Of a stretch of DNA of 42,010 nucleotides, positions 1 through 9,214 are shown one piece after another. Each line of letters opens with the position of its first letter. The first letter of the stretch is position 1. The DNA is from Acidobacteriota bacterium (GTDB taxonomy: Bacteria > Acidobacteriota > UBA6911). Under the pieces are notes generated by a model. The model made no database searches. It had not been told where the DNA came from and saw only the letters and a program-made list of their open reading frames with translations. The DNA lies in contig JAAYAM010000325.1 in the NCBI GenBank assembly GCA_012719355.1, forward strand, positions 1 through 42,010. The letters are read 5' to 3'. The position numbers and the translations under genes are program-made.

Positions 1-127
1 CCTGGTTGCCGTCGATGTCGTGGCCAGGACGGCGATGGAAGCGGAAATCCCCATCGGCATCCTGACCGCGATTGCAGGAGCCCCGATATTCGCATACCTT
101 TTGCGGAAGAACCGTCCCGGGTGGTGA
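1..127 (+). CDS. C-terminal end of a FecCD-family ABC transporter permease (partial)
   Basis: The reading frame is open from base 2 to the TGA at 125-127 and is cut by the window edge. The 41 visible residues contain VDVVARTAMEAEIPIGILTA followed by a short hydrophobic stretch and a basic tail. This resembles the last cytoplasmic loop and helix of FecCD/BtuC permeases, where a conserved EIPVG(I/V)xTA segment contacts the ATPase. The protein would form the inner-membrane channel for a siderophore, haem or cobalamin. Three bases separate it from the ATPase gene, so the two are almost certainly one operon. Substrate cannot be assigned without the binding protein, which lies outside the window. 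Confidence 0.75.
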   Translation, partial: LVAVDVVARTAMEAEIPIGILTAIAGAPIFAYLLRKNRPGW

Positions 128-130
128 TGC

Positions 131-934
131 ATGAGTATTCGAATTCAGGCCGATAACATCTCCTTCAGTTACTCGCAGGATCGTGCCATTCCGGTGTTCC
201 GGAACGTTTCGTTCAGCGTCAGGTCTGGAGAAGTGTTCTGCCTGCTTGGCCCGAACGGTACGGGCAAATCGACACTGCTGAAGTGCCTTGATGGTGTGCT
301 GCGTATTCAGCATGGCAGGATAACGGTCGGCGGGAAGGACTTGTTCGACTATCGCGTGTCCGAAATCGCGCGTACGATAGGGTACGTGCCGCAGGGGCTG
401 ATGTCTGCGTTTCCATTCAGGATTAAAGACATTGTCGTGATGGGCCGCGCACCTCATCTGAGCGTTCTCGCTTCCCCTTCCCGGCATGACATGGAAATCG
501 CATATCGCGCGATGGAGCGCGTGGGGGTGATCCATCTGGCGGAAAGGTCGTGTATTTCCGTCAGTGGCGGCGAGTGGCAACTGGCGCTGATTGCCCGGGC
601 GCTGGTGCAGGAACCAGAGATGCTTCTGCTCGACGAACCGACTTCCCATCTCGATATGGGGAATCAGATGAGAATCCTCCATGTGATAAAGGAACTGGCG
701 AATGGCGGGATTACCGTCATCATGGCGTCTCACTTCCCTGATCACGCCTTTCTTGTTGCCGATTCGGCCGCCATTCTGAACGGCGGCACGTTGCGAGGGA
801 TCGGGACTCCGGATGAGGTAATCACCGAGGAGAGCATGAGAGAAACATATGGCGTCAACGTCAAGATCGTCAGTGACGGGGTGTCGCGGAAAGTCTGCTT
901 TCCTGAGCTTCGGCACAGTGTGTTACCGGGTTAA
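131..934 (+). CDS. ABC transporter ATP-binding protein, FecE/BtuD type
   Basis: This 267-residue protein is the ATPase of a metal-chelate importer and acts at the cytoplasmic face of the inner membrane. The Walker A motif GPNGTGKST is at residues 40-48, followed by a Q-loop (YVPQG). The signature appears as VSGGEWQLALIARAL, with W where most family members have R. Walker B is MLLLDEPTSHLD and the switch histidine lies in MASHFPDH. The MGRAPHL segment after the Q-loop is typical of the iron-siderophore/cobalamin/haem (FecE, FepC, BtuD) branch. It directly follows the permease gene. The family is clear, but the substrate (ferric siderophore, haem or B12) is undetermined. Confidence 0.9.
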   Translation: MSIRIQADNISFSYSQDRAIPVFRNVSFSVRSGEVFCLLGPNGTGKSTLLKCLDGVLRIQHGRITVGGKDLFDYRVSEIARTIGYVPQGLMSAFPFRIKDIVVMGRAPHLSVLASPSRHDMEIAYRAMERVGVIHLAERSCISVSGGEWQLALIARALVQEPEMLLLDEPTSHLDMGNQMRILHVIKELANGGITVIMASHFPDHAFLVADSAAILNGGTLRGIGTPDEVITEESMRETYGVNVKIVSDGVSRKVCFPELRHSVLPG

Positions 935-948
935 TCACTCTGGAGAGA

Positions 949-3135
949 TCAGAAGGCGGGGCCGAGAGAGATATAGAAGTTGAATCTGCCCCCTTCGCCC
1001 CAGGCGACGGTGGCCCGAACAGGGCCGATCACCGAATCCAGTGCCGCTCCGACGCCGAAGCCGTTGAACAGCTTCAAGTCGTATGGTGTAGTCTCCCTGG
1101 GGCTGGAATAGATGCCGTTGTACGTCCCCGTCAGGAATCCACGCCTGAAGAAACCAAACGCGTTGGAGAAGATCTGCCGCCGGTAGCTCGCGCCGAAAAT
1201 AGCCATCTGGCGTGCAGTCAGCTCGTCACGTTCAAGCCCCAGAAACGGACGGGAGCCTATCTCGGAAAAATAGTATCCTCCGATGAAGAATTGATCGTAG
1301 AAGGGAACGGATCCCCGTGAGTGACCTGCGGTGCCGAACAACTGCAGAGTCGCTCTTTCGGTCAAAGGGAGAAAATGCCTGTAGTCAGCGGTCCATTTTG
1401 AATAATCCAAGACTCCGCCCAGCGCCCTGGTCCGCTTGTCGCCCACGAATCGCAGGTTTGCACCCCGGCGGGGAAACTCCTGATCGTCAAGCGAATCGTG
1501 ATTGAGCCGAAAGAGAAGACCTGTAAGGAAATTGGAGCCGGCCAGAACGTTGGGAAAAGAGCCGCCGGATATCCTGACCCGTTCCGCCTGTACACCGGCA
1601 CTCATTTCGATATGCCTCGACAGCGATCCTCCGATGACCAGCCGCAAGCCTTCCCGCCTGTCGATGAATCTATCGACAGTCGTCTTGTCTCGTATATCGA
1701 GTCGTTCCAGTCTGTAAGCATCGGCTCTCGGTTCCACGAAGAAGAAGGGGACATGAGACGGCACGTAACGGAACGCAGTGAAATAATTTTCGATGCCGCC
1801 GAACTGGATCGACAGGGCCGCGCTCGAAGGAGTCTTGAACAGCTGCCGCGCGGTGAATTCACCGAGTGCGACGAAGTCGTATTCATTATCGTAACGAAGA
1901 CTCACCCCCAGGGTTTGCAGCGCGGCCTCTTTCAGAATGAAGACAAGCTGATACTGACTTCTGCCGATGGGGACGAGATCATACCTGACGCTGTCAAAGA
2001 GCCGTGTCGCGTACAGCCGGGCTACATCCGCCTCAATCAGTTCCGGATCGACGGCCTGTCCGGCTGAGATCTTCAGGCTTGATTCCAGCTGTTCGGCAGC
2101 TATCCGGTTTAGCCCGCGGAATGAGATGTAGCCTATAACCGGTCTTGCGTTCCCGGCAGAAGGCAATTCAGGACGGGTTTTGATTTGACCGACGAGCAAC
2201 CTGATCTTGTCCAAATACCTGTCGGCCTCCTCTTCTCCCCGCCTTACGATCAGGGGAAGGCGGTCGTAATCCGTGTTGCTGATCTTGTCCAGGTGCGGCG
2301 TGAGCACCATGGTTGCCAGTCTCCTGTTCTCCTCAACGTTCCTTTCCATCTGCAGGCTGATCGACTGGTCGATGACGTCGACAAAATTGTTGATTTCGTC
2401 CTTCTCCAGAAGAGGGGAGGTAGCGTCGACCGCAATTACGATATCGGCGCCGAGTGAGCGCGCGACATCGACAGGCAGGTTATTTACGAGCCCGCCGTCG
2501 ACCAGAAGCATTCCGTCCTTTTCCAGGGGGGTGAACAGAAAGGGGACCGCAATGGAGGCCCGTAGCGCCTCAGTCATCGATCCCTCCTTGAAGATGAAAG
2601 GCTTCCCGTCGATCAGATTGGTCGAGATGGCCCTGAACTGGATCGGCAGATTGTCGAAGTCGAAATTCGCCTGGAGCATCCTGCTGGTTGTCAGTACATC
2701 AAGCGCCTGCGTCAGCCGCTGTCCTCCGAGAAGTCCGGTCGGCAATTCCGGCTCCCAGCCTCTGAATGACACCTGCGCCTGATATCTGGCGATCCTGCGT
2801 TCCATCAAAGGGGTCAGGTGCCTCTGGGGGGCGCCGCTGAAAATGGTGTTCCAGTCCTGGCCAAGGAGAATTCGTTCGAGCTCCTGCGCAGAATAGCCTG
2901 CCGAGAACAATCCTCCTGCAAGCGCCCCGAAACTCGTGCCGGTGATACAGTCGATCGGAATCCCTTCCCGCTCAAGAACTTTCAGTACCCCAATGTGGGC
3001 GGCGGCGCGAGCCCCGCCTCCGCTCAGCGCCAGCCCGATCTTGGGTCTCGTCTGCCGGTCTGCGGACGACGCCGGTTGTACGGTGAGAGGGTTCAGAAGC
3101 AGCGTGCAGACAAGGCTCAGGATTAATGGGCGCAT
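949..3135 (-). CDS. Patatin-like phospholipase with POTRA and outer-membrane barrel (PlpD-like type Vd autotransporter)
   Basis: The 728-residue protein starts with a signal peptide (about residues 1-25). A patatin lipase domain follows, with the oxyanion loop SGGGARAAAHIG near 38-49, nucleophile motif GTSFG (Ser68) and DGGLVNNLP (Asp213), a complete Ser-Asp dyad. After about residue 320 comes a POTRA-like segment (VIGYISFRGLNRIAAEQLE), then a C-terminal region rich in alternating aromatic strands ending in Phe, as in BamA/Omp85 barrels. This is the layout of PlpD, in which the barrel carries the lipase across the outer membrane. Inferred role: a surface-exposed or released phospholipase A. 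No clear Shine-Dalgarno precedes the ATG. It converges on the ABC ATPase gene. Confidence 0.88.
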   Translation of the reverse strand: MRPLILSLVCTLLLNPLTVQPASSADRQTRPKIGLALSGGGARAAAHIGVLKVLEREGIPIDCITGTSFGALAGGLFSAGYSAQELERILLGQDWNTIFSGAPQRHLTPLMERRIARYQAQVSFRGWEPELPTGLLGGQRLTQALDVLTTSRMLQANFDFDNLPIQFRAISTNLIDGKPFIFKEGSMTEALRASIAVPFLFTPLEKDGMLLVDGGLVNNLPVDVARSLGADIVIAVDATSPLLEKDEINNFVDVIDQSISLQMERNVEENRRLATMVLTPHLDKISNTDYDRLPLIVRRGEEEADRYLDKIRLLVGQIKTRPELPSAGNARPVIGYISFRGLNRIAAEQLESSLKISAGQAVDPELIEADVARLYATRLFDSVRYDLVPIGRSQYQLVFILKEAALQTLGVSLRYDNEYDFVALGEFTARQLFKTPSSAALSIQFGGIENYFTAFRYVPSHVPFFFVEPRADAYRLERLDIRDKTTVDRFIDRREGLRLVIGGSLSRHIEMSAGVQAERVRISGGSFPNVLAGSNFLTGLLFRLNHDSLDDQEFPRRGANLRFVGDKRTRALGGVLDYSKWTADYRHFLPLTERATLQLFGTAGHSRGSVPFYDQFFIGGYYFSEIGSRPFLGLERDELTARQMAIFGASYRRQIFSNAFGFFRRGFLTGTYNGIYSSPRETTPYDLKLFNGFGVGAALDSVIGPVRATVAWGEGGRFNFYISLGPAF

Positions 3136-3303
3136 AAACGGTACCGATGCTGAGGACGGGCCCCAGTGTACATCATTTTGCCGTTCAAGGTTCAGGCGTT
3201 CGAGGCAGAAGGCTTCAGGTAACAGAAATCATCGCGTTGCGTACTAATAGGCAATTGGATTGGGTCCACAAGTTTTCCATAGCGACGGAGGTAAGCTTAT
3301 CTC

Positions 3304-3750
3304 ATGAAAATCAAATCGTTGTCAATCGCGGCGGTCCTTCTGGCTGCCACAGCCACAGTGGCTCTTGCCGCCGATGTAACGGGTAAGTGGGTTGCTCAAA
3401 TGCAGGGGCGTCAGGGAACCACCGAGATCACTTTCAATCTGAAGGCTGAAGGCGACACTCTGACCGGGAACATCACCGACGCCCGGGGCGAGACTCCCAT
3501 AACAGAAGGGAAGATCGAAGGGGATAACATCTCATTCGTGATTGTCCGGACTTTCGGAGAGAACGAAATGAAGACGCTCTGGAAGGGAGTTGTCTCCGGA
3601 GATGAAATCAAGTTCACGCGGGAATTCCAGATGCCTCCCGGAGGCTTTGGCGGACAGGGGGGTATGGGGAAACCGGCACCGGGAGCGGGCGGCGGCCCGG
3701 GCGGCCCTGGACGAAAACCACAGGAGATCATAGCAAAAAAGGTTCAATAA
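3304..3750 (+). CDS. Small exported protein with beta-rich core and Gly/Pro-rich tail
   Basis: The 148-residue product has a clear signal peptide (MKIKSLSIAAVLLAATATVALA, cleavage expected near residue 22). A compact beta-rich core follows, starting ADVTGKWVAQMQG, with alternating strands (TLTGNITD, ISFVIVRTF, GDEIKFTREF). The last 40 residues are a flexible Gly/Pro tail (GGFGGQGGMGKPAPGAGGG). Exported single-domain proteins of this kind are common in Acidobacteriota, but I know no function. A GGAGGT ribosome-binding site lies about 11 nt before the ATG. The gene stands alone between the divergent patatin gene and the downstream methyltransferase. Confidence 0.75.
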   Translation: MKIKSLSIAAVLLAATATVALAADVTGKWVAQMQGRQGTTEITFNLKAEGDTLTGNITDARGETPITEGKIEGDNISFVIVRTFGENEMKTLWKGVVSGDEIKFTREFQMPPGGFGGQGGMGKPAPGAGGGPGGPGRKPQEIIAKKVQ

Positions 3751-3809
3751 CCGGATAGCTCCACGGGCAGGCGGCAGTACCCTGCGTGCAGCCGTGGGGG
3801 AGGTGCTCT

Positions 3810-4451
3810 GTGGGAAAGTTCTCGTTTGCCGTGCTTTTTCTGTCCGTTCTTGCGCTGGGGGGGCCAATGGAACAGACTGATGCCCGCATCCGGCGAGTGA
3901 TTGACGGCCATCGTTCCTCCTGGGGCGGGATGAATGTCCCGGAGGCAGATGGAAAGGCGCTCTACGACCTGATCATCAGGAACGGGTACAAGAACGCTTT
4001 GGAGATAGGCACCTCGAATGGGTACTCAGGTCTTTGGATTGCCTGGGCTTTATCCAAGACCGGCGGCAGACTGATCACCATAGAGATCGATCAGGGCCGG
4101 CACAGGGAAGCTCTGAACTATTTCAGGGAAGCGGGACTGGAGAAGTATGTCGACGCCAGACTTGGAAACGCTCATGATCTGGTGCCGGCCCTCCCCGGGC
4201 CTTTCGACTTCGTCTTCTGCGATGCCGACAAAGACTGGTATGAGAATTACTTGAAAGCCGTCTTGCCGAAGCTGTCTCCTGGCGGCTGTTTTGCGGCCCA
4301 CAATGTGTCGGAGTATTCGGGATGGGGAAGGCGCAGGAGTGGTCAATCAGGCGGCTTCCTGCAATATGCCAGAAGCATTCCGGAACTTGAAACCCGCATT
4401 TTGGACATTCCGGGTTCAGCCGGGTTATCGGTCAGCTATAAGAAAAAATGA
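3810..4451 (+). CDS. Class I SAM O-methyltransferase-like protein with N-terminal signal-like segment
   Basis: From the GTG at 3810 the product is 213 residues. GGGGGAGG at 3794-3801 is well placed for this codon, whereas the ATG at 3786 (221 residues) lacks a good site. The core is a Rossmann methyltransferase: ALEIGTSNGYSGLWIAWAL binds SAM, ITIEID is the acidic ribose-binding strand end, and FDFVFCDADKDWYENY matches the DADK metal/catalytic region of COMT-like O-methyltransferases. Unusually, the protein begins with a hydrophobic run (FSFAVLFLSVLALGG) that looks like a signal peptide or anchor, although SAM is cytoplasmic. The substrate is unknown. It converges on ftsZ across a perfect palindrome. 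Confidence 0.8.
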   Translation: MGKFSFAVLFLSVLALGGPMEQTDARIRRVIDGHRSSWGGMNVPEADGKALYDLIIRNGYKNALEIGTSNGYSGLWIAWALSKTGGRLITIEIDQGRHREALNYFREAGLEKYVDARLGNAHDLVPALPGPFDFVFCDADKDWYENYLKAVLPKLSPGGCFAAHNVSEYSGWGRRRSGQSGGFLQYARSIPELETRILDIPGSAGLSVSYKKK

Positions 4452-4456
4452 CGTGG

Positions 4457-4486
4457 AAAGCCGGCAGCGGCGCCGCTGCCGGCTTT
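4457..4486. terminator. 30-bp perfect palindrome, probable bidirectional terminator
   Basis: Positions 4457-4471 (AAAGCCGGCAGCGGC) and 4472-4486 are exact reverse complements, so transcripts from either strand can fold a GC-rich stem flanked by A/T triplets. It sits 5 nt after the methyltransferase stop and 8 nt after the ftsZ stop on the opposite strand. It would therefore end both convergent transcripts. The U-tract is short (UUU), so termination strength is uncertain. Confidence 0.75.
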
Positions 4487-4494
4487 CGCTCCTG

Positions 4495-5652
4495 CTACTC
4501 AGCACGGCGGCGGCGGAACGCAGGTTCATCGAGGTTGTCTTTGATCGATTCGAGCTGATAATCGATCGACGCCTTGCCTGGGTCCGATGAACTGAGCGGG
4601 ATTACGTTGTTGACGCTCCGCAGGTGATCGTTCACCGCTTTGGCCCTTTCGCTGCTGCTTTGGTTGAAGCCGGTCGCGATAACGGTAATCTTGATGCAGT
4701 CGCCCATGCTTTCATCATAGACCGCGCCAAATATCGTATCTTCCGCGCCCGCGATTTCTTCGATCACTTTTGCCGCCGCATCGACCTCGTGCAGCCGGAG
4801 GCTGTCGTGCGTGGCAGTGATGTTTATGAGAACTCCCCGTGCGCCGCGGATTGAAGTCTCCTCGAGGAGCGGGCTTGAGATGGCGCGCTGCGCGGCTTCG
4901 ACGGCGCGGTTCTGACCCTCGGCCATCCCGGTTCCCATCAAAGCCATTCCTTTGCCCGACATGATGGTCCGCACGTCTGCGAAGTCTACATTGACAATCC
5001 CGGGCATGGTGATGATGTCCGAGATTCCCTGGACTGCCTGGCAGAGCACGTCGTCGGCATAGCGAAACGATTCTTCCAGCAAAGCCTCCGGCCCCATGGC
5101 GCAGAGCAGGCGTTCGTTCGGGATCGTAATAAGGGTATCGACGACTTCCTTCAGCTCGTGCAGCCCTTCCTCCGCATGCTGCTGGCGCCTCTTTCCCTCG
5201 AAATTGAAGGGCTTGGTGACCACTCCAACAGTCAGGGCGCCGAGTTCGGTTGCCAGACTTGCGATGATCGGGGCCGCTCCGGTTCCGGTTCCGCCTCCCA
5301 TTCCCGCGGTTACGAATACCATGTCGGCACCATCCAGCAGTTCGATAATTCGCTCGGTGTCTTCGAGCGCCGCCTGTCTCCCTCTTTCCGGAACTGCGCC
5401 GCATCCCAGACCGTTCGTCAACTTCGAGCCGATCTGCAATTTGATCGGGGCGATCGAGTTGCGCAGCGCCTGGATGTCAGTATTGGCGGCAATGAATTCC
5501 ACTCCTCCTATTTTTGCCTGGATCATGCGGTTTACCGCATTACCGCCGCCGCCTCCGACTCCGATTACTTTTATCTTGGCGGGAGGCTGCCGTCCTTCAT
5601 CAAACCTGAATTTGAGTTCCTCATCTTCGAACCGCAGTTTCTCCGTTTGCAT
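4495..5652 (-). CDS. ftsZ: Cell division protein FtsZ
   Basis: FtsZ is the tubulin-like GTPase that forms the Z-ring and recruits the divisome. The N-terminal GTPase fold starts [16 protein letters not shown], the tubulin signature GGGTGTG is at about 119-125 and the catalytic loop reads NVDFADV. A short linker leads to the C-terminal peptide [12 protein letters not shown], which in the family binds FtsA and other membrane tethers. I chose the ATG at 5652 (385 residues, MQTEKLRF) because AAGGGA lies 8 nt upstream. In-frame ATGs at 5691 and 5700 would add 13 or 16 residues and overlap the ftsA stop. It is the last gene of the dcw cluster. Confidence 0.97.
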   Translation of the reverse strand: MQTEKLRFEDEELKFRFDEGRQPPAKIKVIGVGGGGGNAVNRMIQAKIGGVEFIAANTDIQALRNSIAPIKLQIGSKLTNGLGCGAVPERGRQAALEDTERIIELLDGADMVFVTAGMGGGTGTGAAPIIASLATELGALTVGVVTKPFNFEGKRRQQHAEEGLHELKEVVDTLITIPNERLLCAMGPEALLEESFRYADDVLCQAVQGISDIITMPGIVNVDFADVRTIMSGKGMALMGTGMAEGQNRAVEAAQRAISSPLLEETSIRGARGVLINITATHDSLRLHEVDAAAKVIEEIAGAEDTIFGAVYDESMGDCIKITVIATGFNQSSSERAKAVNDHLRSVNNVIPLSSSDPGKASIDYQLESIKDNLDEPAFRRRRAE

Positions 5653-5683
5653 CGTGGTCTTCCCTTTCCCGTTTAGGTGCACT

Positions 5684-6922
5684 TCACTCATGCCCCACAT
5701 TACCTGCCCATTGCAGAATCCTCGTGAATATCCACGGTGAGTTTCCCGTTTTACCCACGCTCTTTTTCCGGTTTCCGGCCTTACTCGCTCCCAGCAAAGT
5801 GAGTCCTATTGCGGTGGCATAGACCGGGTGCGACAGCTCATCGTTGAGTCCCTTGACGCCGATGGGCAATCCCTGTCGCACGGGCATGCCCATTGTTTCC
5901 TCCGTAAGTTCCATAAGACCGTCAAGCATGCTCCCGCCTCCCGTGAGCACCATCCCTGCAATCAAGGGGTCGCTTCCGAGCGCCTTTCGCAAGTGATCCC
6001 TGACAAGTTCCAGCATCTCTGCGGCCCTGTCGCGCAGAATGCCGCACACGAGTGTCCGCGAAATCGAGCGGGATGCGCGCGTCCCTATGCCCGGAACCTC
6101 TACAAGTTCGTCGTCCTGCACTCTTTCAGTCAAAACCGTTCCAGTCTCTTTCTTGATACGTTCCGCTTCTTCCATCGGGGTTTGCAGCCCGATGGCGAGG
6201 TCCCGCGTAAAATGGGCACCTCCGACCGGCAGCACTTTCGTGAAGTGAACTGCGTTCTTCATGAAAATGGCGATGTCAGTTGTTCCGCCGCCGATGTCGA
6301 CGAGGGCAGTGCCGAGTTCGCGTTCGTCTTTCGTCAGGACGGCCTCGGCGCTGGCGAGCTGTTGAAGGATCACCCTCTTCACACGCATCTGGGCCCGGTT
6401 GACCGCGTTGATCAGGTTCTGATTCAAAGCGCTCTGGCAGGTTACGACGTGAATGTTCACATCCAGCCGTGATCCGTACAATCCGACGGGATTCTGAATG
6501 TCTCCGTGTTCATCGAGAAAAAACTCCTGCGGCAGGATATGGATGATTTCACGGTCAGGAGGAATCGCTACCGATTTTGCTGCATTGATTACCTGGGTCA
6601 TGTGCTCGGCTGTGACTTCCTGGTGATTCCCCTCGATCGTGATCGCGCCGTGGGAATTGAAACTCTGGAAATGAGAACCTGCGGCTCCCACCGTTACCCA
6701 GTCGATCGAAAGGTTCGATTTCTGTTCCGCTTCGTCGGCTGCTTTCCGGATTGACGCGGCAGCTTGATCGAGGTCCACTATCACGCCTTTCTTCAGTCCG
6801 GCGGAATCAGCATACCCCGTGCTGACCAGTTCCAGACTTCCGTCCGGAAGAACCTGCGCGATCATCATGCAGATTTTCGTGGTTCCGACGTCAAGTCCAC
6901 AAATAATGCGATTCTTCTTCAC
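5684..6922 (-). CDS. ftsA: Cell division protein FtsA
   Basis: FtsA is the actin-like ATPase that tethers FtsZ filaments to the membrane and signals to the late divisome. The sequence shows the phosphate-1 motif [14 protein letters not shown], the connector [15 protein letters not shown] and the adenosine motif [13 protein letters not shown]. The C-terminal segment [15 protein letters not shown] is amphipathic and fits the membrane-targeting helix. The likely start is the GTG at 6922 (412 residues, [13 protein letters not shown]). Its GTGA overlaps the ftsQ stop by 4 nt and GGGAA lies just upstream. An ATG at 6970 would add 16 poorly conserved-looking residues and overlap ftsQ by 52 nt. Confidence 0.96.
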   Translation of the reverse strand: MKKNRIICGLDVGTTKICMMIAQVLPDGSLELVSTGYADSAGLKKGVIVDLDQAAASIRKAADEAEQKSNLSIDWVTVGAAGSHFQSFNSHGAITIEGNHQEVTAEHMTQVINAAKSVAIPPDREIIHILPQEFFLDEHGDIQNPVGLYGSRLDVNIHVVTCQSALNQNLINAVNRAQMRVKRVILQQLASAEAVLTKDERELGTALVDIGGGTTDIAIFMKNAVHFTKVLPVGGAHFTRDLAIGLQTPMEEAERIKKETGTVLTERVQDDELVEVPGIGTRASRSISRTLVCGILRDRAAEMLELVRDHLRKALGSDPLIAGMVLTGGGSMLDGLMELTEETMGMPVRQGLPIGVKGLNDELSHPVYATAIGLTLLGASKAGNRKKSVGKTGNSPWIFTRILQWAGNVGHE

Positions 6923-7845
6923 CTGTTTCCCTTCGAATTCCTTGCCTCTTTTGTGCGAATCGGAAGCCACACTATGCGGTCGTCGAAGCGCAGATCTATC
7001 GATCCGATGTCGCCGTACTCATCTTTCAATTGCCGGTACTGTCCCATGTTTTCCATGAGGGTGCGAAAACGGCTGCCGTAATCCTGGTTTCCGAGGTGTA
7101 CTTCCGCAATGTCATCAACCATCAGAACCTTGAGATTCTTCCTGTCGGACAGATCGACTTCCGAGATTCTCATGGTGTCGTGCGGTGATTCGGCTTCGAT
7201 TTCTGCCAGCATCTCAAGTCCCTGCGCGATGCGGGCTGCGTTCTCCTCCTGGTGCAGCCGGTATCCTTCGGCATCTTCTCCCGACAAACCTTTGAAGACC
7301 GGCCCGTCGAGCTTTCCGTATTTCGGATCATACCGGCAGAGGAGTACGCCGTCTCTGTCGACAAGCATCAACTCGTCCCTGATTTCAACGATTGCGGCAG
7401 GGGTGCGTTCCTGAACATATATCACCAGGTCGGAAGGGAGGATGCGACGGATTTCAACGCGTCTGGCCCATGTCTCCTTTTCAAGTCGATCCTTCAGGCT
7501 GCGTAGGTCTATGCGCAGAACACTGGCGGGAAACTCGCTGCGGATTATTCCCTCGAGTTCCTCCGGATCGAGTTCCCTGCAGCCGTAGAGCTCGACGGAG
7601 CGAAGATTGAACTTATCGGAACTGTACGCGTAGAGAAAGAAGGACAAAACTAGAATAAGAACCATGAACAGAGCGCCAAGCTTGCCCAGAAGCTTCAGGG
7701 CCGAGAGAAGGCGACGCCCGGCGATCTGGCCCTTGCCGAGCTTGTTCTCGGCCTTCCTGCGGACGCGCCCCCCCTTGTCCGGCGGGGGGACGATCCGGCT
7801 GCCCGCTGTTTCTCTCATTCTGCCGGCAGTGGTCTTGATTTCCAT
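6919..7845 (-). CDS. ftsQ: Cell division protein FtsQ/DivIB
   Basis: This bitopic divisome protein scaffolds the FtsB-FtsL complex. About 50 basic, Pro-containing cytoplasmic residues precede one membrane helix (GKLGALFMVLILVLSFFLYA, about 53-74). A POTRA domain follows (FNLRSVELYGCRELDPEELE), then the FtsQ domain with VYVQERTPAAIVEI-like strands and IDLRFDDRIVWLP near the C-terminus. The ATG at 7845 shares one base with the murC stop (TGATG); a GTG directly before it (7848) is the alternative. The length, 308 residues, is normal. Tight coupling with murC and ftsA indicates co-transcription. Confidence 0.92.
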   Translation of the reverse strand: MEIKTTAGRMRETAGSRIVPPPDKGGRVRRKAENKLGKGQIAGRRLLSALKLLGKLGALFMVLILVLSFFLYAYSSDKFNLRSVELYGCRELDPEELEGIIRSEFPASVLRIDLRSLKDRLEKETWARRVEIRRILPSDLVIYVQERTPAAIVEIRDELMLVDRDGVLLCRYDPKYGKLDGPVFKGLSGEDAEGYRLHQEENAARIAQGLEMLAEIEAESPHDTMRISEVDLSDRKNLKVLMVDDIAEVHLGNQDYGSRFRTLMENMGQYRQLKDEYGDIGSIDLRFDDRIVWLPIRTKEARNSKGNR

Positions 7846-9212
7846 CACTTCTCAACTCTCAAAAACTGTTCACCCACTTTCCATACGTCCCCGGCTCCCA
7901 GGGTTATGAGCAGGTCTCCTTTACGCGTTTTTTCCTCCAGAACCTGCAGCACGCTCGCGGCGTCGGGCGCGAAGCTGACGTCGCGGTGTCCGTATCTTTT
8001 TATGAGTTCGACAAGCCTTTCTGCAGTGATTCCAGGTATCGGTTCTTCTCCCGCAGGATAAATCGGCATTACTATGAGGGCATCAGCATGGTAAAAGGCG
8101 CGCGCGAAATCCTCTTCCAGTGCCTGAATCCTCGTATACCGGTGCGGTTGAAATACCGTCAGGATTCTCCGGTCGCAGGCGTTTCTCGCAGCGCTGAGGG
8201 TAGCGATGATCTCAGTGGGATGGTGGCCGTAGTCGTCGACGACAAGTATGTCATCCCGTTTCCCTTTCAGCTGGAACCTGCGGTCGGCGTTCTGGAACGA
8301 GGAGAGGGCGGCAGCCGTCTTCTCAAACGGAATTTCCAGTTCGAGTCCCGTGGCGACTGCCGCCAGGGCGTTGAGCACTCCGTGTTTGCCCGGCACTCCG
8401 AGCCGTAGGGTTCCGAGCAAATCTCCTTTGTAGCGTATGGTGCAGCTTGTTCCGAAGTCCGCATGCTCCAGATGCGACGCCACCAGGTCTGCCTGGCTGC
8501 TCGTCCCGTACGTGATAATCCGCCGCTCGACACGGGGGATGACAGCCTGGATGTTGGGATCATCGAGACATAGAATCGCGGCCCCGTAAAACGGCACCCT
8601 GTTCACGAAGGCGACAAAGGCAGACTGTATCTCTTGCAGATCGGCGTAGTGGTCCAGGTGTTCACGATCGATGTTGGTGACAACCGCAATTGTTGGGGTC
8701 AGCTTCAGAAACGACCCGTCGCTTTCATCAGCCTCGGCCACCAGAAAATCGCCTTTGCCGAGTTTTGCGTTGCTCCCGAACGCATTCAGTCTCCCCCCTA
8801 TGACGGCCGTCGGATCAAAGCCGCCGGCTACCAGCACCGTTGCGATCATGGATGTGGTGGTGGTTTTTCCATGAGAACCGGCAACCGCAACCCCGTATTT
8901 CAGCCTCATAAGTTCGGCGAGCATTTCCGCCCTTGGAATTACCGGAATCTGCAGCCGCTTGGCTTCAGCGACCTCGATATTGTCAGGACGGACTGCAGAT
9001 GAGATGATTACGACGTCCGTCCCTTCGACGTTGTCCGCGCGGTGTCCGATGCAAATCCTTCCGCCGAGAGCGGCCAGTCTTTCTGTTACAGGGCTCGGCC
9101 TCAAATCAGATCCGGAGACGCGGTATCCAAGGTTGAGAAGGAGCTCGGCAATACCGCTCATCCCGATGCCTCCGATGCCGACAAAATGCAGTTTCTGGAT
9201 CTTTCTGAACAT
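7845..9212 (-). CDS. murC: UDP-N-acetylmuramate--L-alanine ligase MurC
   Basis: MurC adds L-alanine to UDP-MurNAc using ATP, the first peptide step of peptidoglycan synthesis, in the cytoplasm. The 455-residue protein has the N-terminal UDP-binding loop [17 protein letters not shown] and the ATP loop [15 protein letters not shown] at about 110-124. It also has [12 protein letters not shown] and [10 protein letters not shown], the last being characteristic of MurC. GGAG lies 6 nt before the ATG. The gene starts 2 nt after the ftsW stop, where murG is usually found in dcw clusters. murB, another common neighbour, is also absent from the window. Confidence 0.97.
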   Translation of the reverse strand: MFRKIQKLHFVGIGGIGMSGIAELLLNLGYRVSGSDLRPSPVTERLAALGGRICIGHRADNVEGTDVVIISSAVRPDNIEVAEAKRLQIPVIPRAEMLAELMRLKYGVAVAGSHGKTTTTSMIATVLVAGGFDPTAVIGGRLNAFGSNAKLGKGDFLVAEADESDGSFLKLTPTIAVVTNIDREHLDHYADLQEIQSAFVAFVNRVPFYGAAILCLDDPNIQAVIPRVERRIITYGTSSQADLVASHLEHADFGTSCTIRYKGDLLGTLRLGVPGKHGVLNALAAVATGLELEIPFEKTAAALSSFQNADRRFQLKGKRDDILVVDDYGHHPTEIIATLSAARNACDRRILTVFQPHRYTRIQALEEDFARAFYHADALIVMPIYPAGEEPIPGITAERLVELIKRYGHRDVSFAPDAASVLQVLEEKTRKGDLLITLGAGDVWKVGEQFLRVEK

Positions 9213-9214
9213 GA

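Noticed and set aside
1498-2067. 189-codon plus-strand frame inside the patatin gene
   Set aside because: It is opposite the conserved barrel/POTRA coding sequence and has no ribosome-binding site or domain features.
3136-3303. Promoters for the divergent patatin and small exported-protein genes
   Set aside because: Several TTG-starting hexamers occur, but none has a convincing -10 at 16-18 bp, so no promoter is annotated.
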